DNA from: Garcia nutans
Taxonomy: Eukaryota > Streptophyta > Magnoliopsida > Malpighiales > Euphorbiaceae
Direction of reading: 5' to 3'
DNA length: 64,000 nucleotides
NCBI GenBank assembly: GCA_947685225.1
Contig: CANTUV010000033.1
Span: 55,715,001 to 55,779,000 of the forward strand
Shown here: positions 11,981 to 21,608 of the stretch, in pieces
Numbering within the stretch: the stretch's first letter is position 1
Layout of the letters: each line of letters opens with the position of its first letter
The notes under the pieces: generated by a model
The model's database searches: none
Told to the model about the DNA's origin: nothing
What the model saw: the letters and a program-made list of their open reading frames with translations, nothing else
Program-made: the position numbers and the translations under genes

Positions 11981-12805
11981 CTACAGAGACAACTCATCAT
12001 CTCCTTCGCCACAGGAGATCACATTGGCAGCAACAACGTTAGAGCTTCTAGCCGAATCAGCTCCACCGTTCGGGCAATCCTTCCTCACGTGTCCAGTTTG
12101 ACCACACCCCCAGCAGACAACCTTCCTCTTTCCGGAGCCTTTATTCTTTTTCCTGATATCGACAGATAAAGCTGAATTCTCATAAGATTTATTTTCCATT
12201 TCATTCAGTCTTCTCTCCTCAGTAATGAGCTTACTAACCACATCCGCATACACCACTTCCTTACTACCATATTTCAGAACAGGCTTCATGTGCTCATATG
12301 TTGAAGGAAGTGACAGGATGAGCCGGAGAGCTTTATCTTCATCTTCGGTTTTCACTCCAAGAGTTTCTAATTCAGAGATAATACCATTGAGGACACTCAG
12401 GTGATCGGACAGCTTTGTACCTTCCGCCATTTTCAACGTATGAAATTGCTCTTTCAAATATAACCTGTTGGATATATTTTTTCCCTGATACAATTCTTCC
12501 AGTTTCTCCCACAGCTCCTTTGTCGTGGACAATCCAAGCACATTAGCAAGAACATTTTTTGCTAGACACATGCGAATTTGACTTGCCGCCTTGATATCCA
12601 GCTCCTCCCATTCTTCATCACTAATCTTGGATTTTTCTGAGTCTCCACTACCACCGCCTTTTCCTGAATTTCTTCCGCTGACTGGTTTACCCTGCAAAAC
12701 CTTATGTAGTCCAGACTGTATCAACACGTCTTTGACTTGCACTTGCCACAGTGCAAAATTCATTCTCCCATCAAATTTCTCAATCTCGCATCTCATTGCC
12801 GACAT
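11981..12805 (-). CDS. copia-type Gag (UBN2/Retrotran_gag_2-like) with CCHC zinc knuckle
   Basis: The chosen start MSAMRCEIEKFDGRMNFALW gives 274 residues; an in-frame ATG at 12880 would add 25 residues not typical of Gag. The N-terminal region has the copia Gag pattern (W..V...L, then KELWEKLEELYQGKNISNRL), and the C-terminal part a zinc knuckle CWGCGQTGHVRKDC (C-x2-C-x4-H-x4-C). Gag forms virus-like particles in the cytoplasm and packages the element RNA. The frame ends with TAG/TGA-type termination rather than running into pol; nothing downstream resembles protease or RT. The open frame suggests the protein was under recent selection or that the insertion is young. Confidence 0.88.
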   Translation of the reverse strand: MSAMRCEIEKFDGRMNFALWQVQVKDVLIQSGLHKVLQGKPVSGRNSGKGGGSGDSEKSKISDEEWEELDIKAASQIRMCLAKNVLANVLGLSTTKELWEKLEELYQGKNISNRLYLKEQFHTLKMAEGTKLSDHLSVLNGIISELETLGVKTEDEDKALRLILSLPSTYEHMKPVLKYGSKEVVYADVVSKLITEERRLNEMENKSYENSALSVDIRKKNKGSGKRKVVCWGCGQTGHVRKDCPNGGADSARSSNVVAANVISCGEGDDELSL

Positions 12806-13134
12806 GCTTACTTTGTGCTTAATAAAGGACCAGAAATAAATATTACACCAGGTAAATTCCCAGGTAAGAGGAGGAGTCACAAAGGTCTCACTTAAAATCC
12901 ACTTGCCTTAGACTAAATTCGTGTCGTTTGACAGAATTTACCTCGACATGTAATTATTTATCTCACCACCAATACTCAAGCACACCAAAGCAAAACGGCT
13001 CCACCTTTTCCAAAGCTCCACCAGCTTAAAAACAAAAATAATTTTTAACAAAAATCTTTTCTGATGTGGAAGATCAGACCAAGCTGCAACCACAGAGCAT
13101 ACTAAGATTTTTGACAAAAAATTATAACACCTAA

Positions 13135-13146
13135 GCTCTGATACCA
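13135..13146 (-). other. primer-binding site (initiator tRNA-Met) of the gag-only element
   Basis: On the minus strand TGGTATCAGAGC, complementary to the 3' end of plant initiator tRNA-Met, starts 2 bases after the 5' LTR. Confidence 0.88.
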
Positions 13147-13148
13147 CT

Positions 13149-13706
13149 TGTTGGGAAAATCGCTATTTTCCCGCCCCTCGGACCGTCTTTAAGCAGGAAT
13201 AAATGAGAAAATAAAATAACAATTGAGAAATTAAAGAGAATAAAACACAATGATTTAACGTGGAAAACTCCCGAATGGAGAAAAACCACGGTCGTTGTCT
13301 AACGACAACCAAGAAAAATATTCACTATGCGGCAAATTGTTACAACCACAAATTACAAAATATTTTTCTAACCGACACCCACAAAACAACCCCCAAATAT
13401 TTATACTCCAAGGAACTCCAAGAGATTGATTCTCTAATTCCTAATATAAACTATTTGGTATTTAACCTATAGCTCTCCTTAAGCTATATTTTGTGTTTGC
13501 TTGGTGTATTTACAAATGGAGAGAATGAGCCTATTTATAGGCTTCAAATGCAAATAAATTATCAAACTAAATTAGGTGAAAATTAGGCTAAATTAGGCAC
13601 CTCCCATTTTCACCTCACATTTTTGACAATTTTTTCATTATTAGGCACCTTGCATTTTTAACTTTCTTTATTTTTATTTTTCAATTTTGGTGTGCTACCA
13701 CCGACA
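13149..13706 (-). repeat. 5' LTR of the gag-only element
   Basis: Direct repeat of 558 bp with TG..CA ends. It contains an intact CTATAAATAG (minus strand, 13531-13540), the likely TATA box of the element promoter. Confidence 0.93.
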
Positions 13707-13940
13707 GTTAGGTATAGCCACCATGACTTCAATGCCCGTCCCAGCAAGTGCACTCATGGTGCTTCTGTCTGCATCAAAAAGCTTCACTTTTTGGATCCCA
13801 TTGTCCTTCAACATTTGCACCACAGTCTTCGGTGGTAGTTTGTGAGTAGCCTGGGTTCCCCAATTCACCCCTAGACCATAAACATAATTTCCCAAAACGC
13901 CGAAAAGTAAAACCCATCTGAGAAACCAGGAACTGCCCAT

Positions 13941-16900
13941 TTTACTGGAAGCCTTAACGAAATTTTATGAAGGGAAATGGGGATGGGAAAGTTGTGCAAA
14001 TGGTTTATCTATTGTTGAAACTTAAACTTTAATGGGTTTATGAGAAACAGAGTATGAGAGGGAAAGCAACGGCTTTTGTTAGGTGGGTACGAGAAAACAG
14101 CGAAAAATAAGTGATTTAATGCCACGGATTCTAAATTTTGGGATCGTGATGAGAGAGAGAGGGAACAAAAAATTTCAAGGAAATTTTATGAAAAGCGGAT
14201 GAGAGAGAAATTAAAGACAAAAATAAAACAAAATAAGGAGTTAAAAGAATAATTTTTTCCGGGTACAGAGAACCCAGAACTGATAAATAGCCAGAGAGGG
14301 AAAAAAGAACAATTAAGGAGGAAATGTTAAAAGAGAAACAGCAACAGAGCCAATCAAGACAAAAAACAGAGGATGGAAAAACTGAACCTTTTAACAAAAT
14401 CTAACGCTTGAGACGATAGGATCCAATCCAATCAATAGATTTAGAAGATGTTTCAATCAAATTTGAAAAATATGAAAACTATGAGTTTGAATAAAGGAGA
14501 TTTATGCAGAACTTTATTAAAATTTAGAAGGAAAAAAACAGAGAAATAGCCAACAGAAACCGACTAAATAAGTTTTATCTAAAACCGTAAGTTCTTATTT
14601 GAGGTATTTATTAAAAGAGAATATGAAATTCCTTTGTTTCAAAGAAACTTCGATTGAAAACAAATACAAAGAGACAAATGAAGGAAAAAAAAAATTAGAA
14701 TGAAAAAAGGTGAAAGGAAAGGAGGAAGCAGCGAACGAGGAAGGGACAAAACGATGGGGAAAATTTGGTGAAAAAGAGAGCCGAGTTACGGCAATGTGCT
14801 TTTGTCTCAATAAGAGATTTTAAAGAATTCTTAACGGCTATTATAATTCGAAGAAGATCTCAAAAAGGTCTAATCCTTGAAGAGGATTAAGTATTTGCTG
14901 AACCTCAGGATGATAATGAAAATAATAGAGCTAAGATAATTAAGCAAGCAATGTATTGCATGAATAAATGTGAAGTAAAAAAAATAAAAATAAAAAGACT
15001 GAGGCTTTGAAAAGTTTTCTTTCTTTGATTTTAGAAAGTAATGCTAGGAACAGACCAGAGGCAGAGGAGTCCTTTTTTTTTTTTCTTTTGTCAGGGAGTA
15101 ATTTTTACCATTTTGTTTATATGAGTTCTAACTAAAAAATTTGAATTGAAAAATTTATAATTTTAATATTTATATATGAAAAGTTAGAATTAATTCTAAA
15201 TTTATTATTCAAAAAATATAAATTTCTTGTTACACATGTTTTGGTGCTCTTAAATTTTATAATTATGTAGGAAATAACTTTAATATCATGAAAAAAAATA
15301 ATTAATTTTTTAATTTTAAGATTTTGAGTTAGTTAATAAGTATATTTTATAAAAAAATTACTATTTATAAAAAAATATTAAAAAAATAATATCATCAACC
15401 TATCATTTATTTCATATTAAATTCTGATAAAAAAAATCATATTAAATTAAAATTCAGATTAAATTATTCATTAAATTTTTTTAATTAAAATGTAAATAAA
15501 TTTTAAAATGAGTGTTAGAGCTTATTCTTATGGTATCTCAAACATAACTAGGGTTTATAGAGATGATTAAAATATATTTCTTGCTAAAAATTAAAATACG
15601 AAGATTAGTTAAAGTTAAAAAAAAAAGGAAATTAGTTAAATTAATTAGCAAAAATAATATTAAAATTACTTTTTTAAACTTTAACAAGAAGCAATAATCC
15701 TTAGGTGGCAATGACGTGGCTCCCACTTTTAGCTAAAAAAATTCTGACAGCGTCACGTTGGTTTTTAAGCACTGAGCAGGGAAGGGTACAACAGGCATTT
15801 TGGGCATTTAGTTTTTTTTTTTTTTTAATTTACGATTTGTTTTAGTATATTTTTTAAAATTAATAATTAATTCGAGATGTATGGGTTTTGTGAAATTTGG
15901 TAAGGTGGTCGGTCACCGACATCAGCCGTAAGATCTCTTAGATTAGATGAGTTGGTGCTTTTTGGGGATTGGCAAGTGACATTTATTTTTCAACTTTTTC
16001 CGAAAGACTTTCTGTAAATTTTCGAAAATAATTCAAATTTATAAATAATATTTTAAATTTCAATATTATTTCACAATTTATTATTAAATTAAAAATTTTA
16101 AAATGCAGTTAAAAAGGAAAAGTTATTAAACAAATTTGTTAGCTATTAATTTTAATAAGTTAGGAACTTTTTAACTGATAAAATATAATTTCAAATTAAT
16201 TTATTAAATTTGAAAATATTATTTTAAATTATTTATTGAATATTTAAATATATAAATTATCTCAATTTATAATAAAGGAAGTGTTTGTTTAATTTAATAT
16301 TATTAGTTATTGATGGTTAACAATGAAATGAGAGTCGCTATAATTTTTTTATTTATTTTTATAATATGTTTTTCTTTCTCTTTTAAGATGATTTGGGTGA
16401 ATACCCAAATATTTTGTTATAATAACTTTATTTTTTGCAATTAAAGAAAAATAATTCGACATGCTTTTTAAAATATAATCATAAGAATACCAACATTTAA
16501 GTCATAAGATACTATTAGTATATGATTAAAAAAAAAGATATACCATTAGTCTTCAAATAATTAAAATTGAAAAATATTTTTAAAATTATGAAATGATATT
16601 TTTTTAATTAAAATTTAATTTATAATAAGAAGAAGGGAAAAAAAAGAAGAAGCTAATTTCACTTTCTATGGAAGATTACTCGTTCCAAATTTCATTATTA
16701 GACAGAATTCTTCAAAACCAGTGGCTAAGGATGTTTTGCCATTTTCCCATTTTTCACACTTTCATTTGTGGGGATTATAGCAGCCATCCGGGGATAATAA
16801 AAATAATGGCCTTTTATTATTATTATTTTTTATTTCGAGATCTAAAAAAAATAATTTACATTTAAATGAAAATGAAAATAAAAATGTAATTAATTTTTTA

Positions 16901-19900
16901 ATTCCTGGCCACTAAGTTTTGATTAATTATATACATATTTATAAATTATAATCTTTGGAAATTTCCCTTCTCATGCATGGTCAAATGTTATTGCTAGAAT
17001 TGGCTTAATATACTGCATTTTTTAAATATAATTTTAGATAATATATATGAGTTATATTTACCCAAAGAAATAAAATTAAAATATTTACGAATGGAACAAT
17101 GCAAAGGAAGGAAATTAAGGAGGAAAAGTGAGAAATACATTTTCAAGAAGCTTCCAGCAATTTACAAAACACCTGTTTTTGTATGCATTTAAAGGGAAAA
17201 CAAAACTGAAACTTTTATGTTCTTACATTTATTATTATTATTTTTTTACAAATCGCTTTCCATTATCATTGTAAAGAAATAAAACACAAATAGAATATCT
17301 CGTGTGCCTATTAATTTTTAATATTTCTAGCATTTAAATTAATAATATTATATATCTTTAAGTCATGCTCGTTGTATTTTTTTTATTAATAAATTTAACA
17401 TATTATTTTCCTATAAAACATTGTATAAAAAAGATAATTAAAAAAAAGCGAATCATTTGTTGATAATTATATGTAAACTTTTGATAACATAATAAAATAA
17501 GGGGAAAATTTACAGGATTTATAGTTATTGAATTTTACAGGGAGAATTAATTATCAAAAAAATAAGATATATATAGAAATATAAAATAAGAAAGAATTAA
17601 TTATGTGATAGATAGTGATATCAAAATTTAGGCTTTATTTTTTGAGAAGTAATTAAAACGAGTTTATAATGTGATATATTGAACAGTCAAAAACCAAACT
17701 TATTCATATTTTCTCAAACTATAAACTATAATGTTTATAATAATTACATTCACCCAATCTCACAATCCAGATTTTTTAAAATTACTTCAATTGAAATAAG
17801 TTTTATTTTATAAAGAAACTAACAGAACTGTTGATATTGATAGTTTATCAAAGGTTCACTCTTTGATATTGATAGTTTAACAGAACTAACAGAACTGTTT
17901 ATTTTAGAATCATTTTATATTAAAATGATATATTTGTTTGCATTAAAAATCATTTTAAATTTCTGAATTTTTTACCTAAAATAAACATTCTACCAATATA
18001 AAGTCAATAAGGACTTGCATCATTATATCCTATGTAATAATTAGTCACCATTTTCAACATCTCACTTTGAAGCTGTTCTGTTTGACATTACCATGTAAAG
18101 TAAAGGGCTAATATATTTCCCTGTGCCTAACGTTTGATTGCCAAAAAATTATAGATCTGAGCATTCCTTTTAAATAACTTCTATTTATTGATATAATAAC
18201 CAAGATTTTGGTGGAACTAACATAACTAATTCAATCCAAAATGAAGTCAGAACAAGTTGTTTAAGAGTTCTTTTCAATTGTCGCATAATTAATTTTATTG
18301 TATTTTAATTCAACAAAAAATACCCATCAACTGGAAGTAAATAATCATAATTACCCAAGAAAGAAAATAAAACTAAAAGAAAAGAAACTGTCCATTTCAT
18401 AGCACTGTTAAAAATATATTACATCATAATTACTAGTTAATATCAAGTTTGACTCTAAATTATCCAGATTATAGGTTCATTGATGATTAATAACAATTAA
18501 CATTATTATACAAATTTTAAATCATAACATTTAAAAGTTTTGGGTTGATTATACAGCAACAAGCTTAGAAATTATATTCTTCTAGAACTCCAAGGTACTC
18601 TGTTTTTCAATGTTTTACTTGCGGGCAACAAGAAATTAATAGAAAATCTCAAAAGATTATTAAAAGAATAAATATAAATAAATTATTATTCAAAATTAGA
18701 AAAATGATGGATTCGAGTTAAATGTTAACGACGGACAGCATTTAGTACTCGCTAAGTTGCTCAGAAGCAGGTTGGGCAACATAATTTCCTTGTCACTGTT
18801 TGCTTTCAAATTAATCTGCGCATTTAATTTATTAAATAGAACTTTTAATTGCATAATGTTTTCTCAAATCACACTATATTTAGAATGAATAAATTTAATT
18901 TATAGAATTTATTTACAAATAAATTTCATGTAAGTATAATATATCTTAAAATAGATAATTCAATTGAATTTTATATAATTTTATTTGGATTAAATTCTAA
19001 ATTGAAAATTTATTTTTTTTTAAATATACTCATATGATAATATCACATTTAAAATTTATGCTTAGAGAATATCAAAAGATTTTTTTTAATTTTATTGTTA
19101 TAATTTGATAAAAATGTATTTCTCTATTAAATAATTATTATATATGAATATTTTATTTTTAATACTACAAAAATATTTTTTAGTTTATATAGATCTAATT
19201 GACTAAAAGTATTATAATTTTATTTTTAATAATTTTTATTTAAAATAATAAATTTTTAAATATAATTTTAGATGAAAATATTCATATTTAAAAATTTTTA
19301 CTTACTGGACTATTATTTATATTTATAAAAATATCTTTTATTTTGATAATCAATTTCATAAAATAGTTTATATATAATGAGCAATTTTTTAAATTTTAAA
19401 TGATTATTAAAATAAAATAATCAATAAAATACTAAGATAAAAATATAATTATTAATAAAAATCAATGACATAATTTTGATAAGAATTAATTTTAAAATAA
19501 GAGAAATAATAAATTTAAAAGAGCTTAATAAGAGAAAGAAGTATAAGTATATTGAGAATAATTTTGTAAAATAAAAAAGAATTCATTAATGTATAAAAAT
19601 TATTTGCAAATTTTATCTATTTTAGTAAAATTAATTTACATTACTTGAATTCTATAAATTTAAATTTATAAAATTAAAATAAATAAAAAATTTTATTTCA
19701 AATAAAAAATTTTTAGAATTTAAATGGATTTCACAAAATTCTATAAAATTTAATCATTCCAAAAAAGATGGAAGGTAATTTGCACGCCAGATGACATATA
19801 TAGCAGATTTCATGAGAAATTGTGTCGTGTAGTATAACTTGATAAGAATAAAAAGAATGGCAGTTTCTGTAAACATAATTGTCAATTACCCCAAATACAC

Positions 19901-20345
19901 ATTTCAGCAGCTCCAAATAACTCTCACAATAATCCATCATAATTTACATAATTGTTTTGCAGTATAATTACATCGACATACTTAAACTTTTTAAAATTTA
20001 ATAATAAAGTAATTAAATTTTTTAAAATAACTTAAGTTATTTAACTGATAAATTATTTACGATTTAATTATTTTGGCAGATTGCCTTTCAATTAGAGGAA
20101 AATAAAATTTTAGAATGCTGATATGGATATAACGTGGAATAATTATGCAAAAAGACCTACATACCCCTAAATTATACCTTTTTTATTCTGATAATGGACC
20201 AAATTTATTATTAAATAATTAACGACACAGCATAGAAAAGTTAATCTAACTTACCCATCATATCTTCTTCTCTTTTTCAATCAGAATTCAGCATAACAAA
20301 GTTAACACACACACAATAACCAAATAAAAAATCCACTCACGGCAG
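13941..20345. other. intergenic DNA, no gene seen
   Basis: The first 900 bases are less AT-rich and purine-rich on the plus strand, consistent with the old 5' UTR/promoter of the GH17 gene. The rest is AT-rich with no family-like frame. A small direct repeat of a TTGATATTGATAGTTTA motif and of AACAGAACT lies at about 17820-17900. Confidence 0.55.
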
Positions 20346-20774
20346 TCACAGCACGATAGATGATTTAACCCGATCACAGCGGCTCTTAAGATCAATTACA
20401 TCGCAATAATTCCTGATGGCAGTTTCTCAAATGGTGAGACCTCAACGGAAAGCCATTGCTCTACCGTGAACAGCTACCGAGAGCACGGCGTGTGGACACC
20501 AGTGGCAGTGGCCTCAAAATAATTACAATACCAGCTAGCACCGGGCCCACTTCCATCGGAAGTCAAGTTCAGGGCCCAAATCAGAGCGCTCAAGCAGGCT
20601 CCTCCGCTGCTGAAAATATCAAAGATTGCCTCTTTCGAAGTAGTTGTACTCGAGACCCATAAGACCGGCCCAGGGCTCCAAATTTGGGATCTCTATGTAC
20701 TCACCATGTTTAGAAATGGCGACGGTAGAGACGAGGAAAAGAAGAGAAGAAAGAAGGAATGTGTTGACTGCCAT
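20346..20774 (-). pseudogene. PLAT/LH2-domain protein (PLAT1/2-like) pseudogene
   Basis: The frame opens with a signal peptide (MAVNTFLLSSLLFLVSTVAI) and continues NLEPWAGLMGLEYNYFERGN, a diagnostic stretch of the plant PLAT-plant-stress family (secreted or ER single-domain proteins linked to abiotic stress tolerance). Lesions: the first third of the PLAT domain between signal peptide and this stretch is missing (about 30 residues); one extra T near 20620 shifts the frame after FERGNL; the next frame (DIFSSGGACLSALIWALNLT, GVHTPCSR) is cut by a TAG at 20476-20474 just before LFTVEQWL; a further shift precedes the C-terminal RNYCDVIDLKSRCDR. No functional product is expected. The close match to the family over about 100 residues indicates a fairly recent loss. 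Confidence 0.85.
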
Positions 20775-20907
20775 AATCGAGTGTAAATTAATTTTTTTAA
20801 GAGAGGAAATGGGTTTGATTTAACAGACATTTTCACAAACACGTAATATGCAAAACCAAAACTTGCAATTACTCTTACAAAACACTCAGAAAGTGAATGA
20901 AAAATGA

Positions 20908-21096
20908 AAGCAAGCAAGCAGTACTAGCAAAGAAGATAAGAAGTCACATATATGGCTTGGAATTCATCTTACACCAAAAATGGCACCTAGAGTAAATGAC
21001 ACTGCTGCATTAGCTCTTGGAGGGAAATCTGCTTATCTTAATTTCCTCATTTATAGTTGCAGAAGAAAGATTAATGGGGAATTAAAGGAAGAGTAA
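20908..21096 (+). pseudogene. fragment of a DREB-type AP2/ERF DNA-binding domain
   Basis: An open stretch reads KKSHIWLGIHLTPKMAPRVN then DTAALALGGKSAYLNF, matching the second half of the AP2 domain of DREB proteins (family pattern IWLGTFPTPEMAARAxDVAALALxGxSAxLNF). The first half of the domain (YRGVRxR..WVxEIREP) is absent; a stop lies 13 codons upstream of KKSHIW and the frame ends 16 codons after LNF. It is therefore a partial relic without a start or transactivation region. It lies 133 bp from, and opposite to, the PLAT pseudogene. Confidence 0.75.
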
Positions 21097-21608
21097 AAAG
21101 AGAGATAATAAGAGAAGAGGAGGAAGAAGAGAGATTTGATTTTTTTTTTGAGACAATCTTTTGACTGGATTTGAGGGAGATTTTATTTCGATCGGATTTG
21201 AGTAAAGATGATAGGCTGCTAGGCTTTCCACTATTAATTGTTTTATTTTTTTTATTACTTTTAATTATTTATTTATTTAATGTTTATTAAAAAGATATTT
21301 GTTAATATTTTATTTAAAAACTAATAAGAATAAGACATGTATACGTATTTATCCAGCTCAGCAGCTTTTTTGTTGTAACATGTAAGAATTATTAATTTGT
21401 AAATAATTTATTGGTTGAATAATTTAACTATTATTTTAAAAAATTCAATCACTCAATTGTCAAATTTTAAAAAATTCAAACACCATTAGAGTAATTATAC
21501 CTTATTTTGCAGATATCCGATTAAGAACTAACTTTGGAAAAAATAAACAAGAGCATTAGTTGTATGCCCCAAGCAACCGCAATCAATTTTTATAGCACCT
21601 TACATCTT

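Larger units (their letters stand above)
11071..13706 (-). mobile_element. gag-only copia-type LTR retrotransposon (TR-GAG-like), 2,636 bp
   Basis: It has two 558-bp direct LTRs (11071-11628 and 13149-13706), each bounded by TG..CA and differing at 7 positions (about 1.3 percent). A 5-bp target duplication GTTAG flanks it (11066-11070 and 13707-13711). In minus orientation the primer-binding site TGGTATCAGAGC (initiator tRNA-Met) follows the 5' LTR after 2 bases, and a purine tract precedes the 3' LTR. The interior carries one gag-like frame with a zinc knuckle and no protease, integrase, RT or RNase H. This is the structure named TR-GAG in plants: non-autonomous, relying on pol from a relative. 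It sits inside the exon of a GH17 gene. Confidence 0.95.
10971..13940 (-). pseudogene. GH17 glucan endo-1,3-beta-glucosidase, exon 1 split by a retrotransposon and later exons missing
   Basis: Family enzymes hydrolyse beta-1,3-glucan (callose) at the wall or plasmodesmata. The first part (13940-13707) encodes a signal peptide (MGSSWFLRWVLLFGVLGNYV) and the GH17 N-terminus: GVNWGTQATHKLPPKTVVQM, then KLFDADRSTMSALAGTGIEV and MVAIPN. The frame is then broken by the element at 11071-13706. It resumes at 11070-10971 with DQLAVMNDYDRAKAWVKKNV and NFNGGVNIK, followed by a good donor (GTAAGT) at 10970-10965. Apart from the insertion the frame is intact over about 112 codons. The catalytic glutamates lie in the usual next exon, which I cannot find anywhere downstream on the minus strand. 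The product would be non-functional. It resembles the Arabidopsis BG5/BG6-type long GH17 proteins. The remaining exons could lie beyond the window, but only if the intron spans the GATA gene. Confidence 0.88.

Noticed and set aside
18870..19740. Weak inverted similarity around TTATAGAATT and AAATAGATAA motifs
   Set aside because: Matches are short and mostly A/T; they do not rise above what AT-rich DNA gives by chance.
20456..20662. Plus-strand frame opposite the PLAT relic
   Set aside because: It has no family similarity, while the minus strand gives clear PLAT-domain matches.
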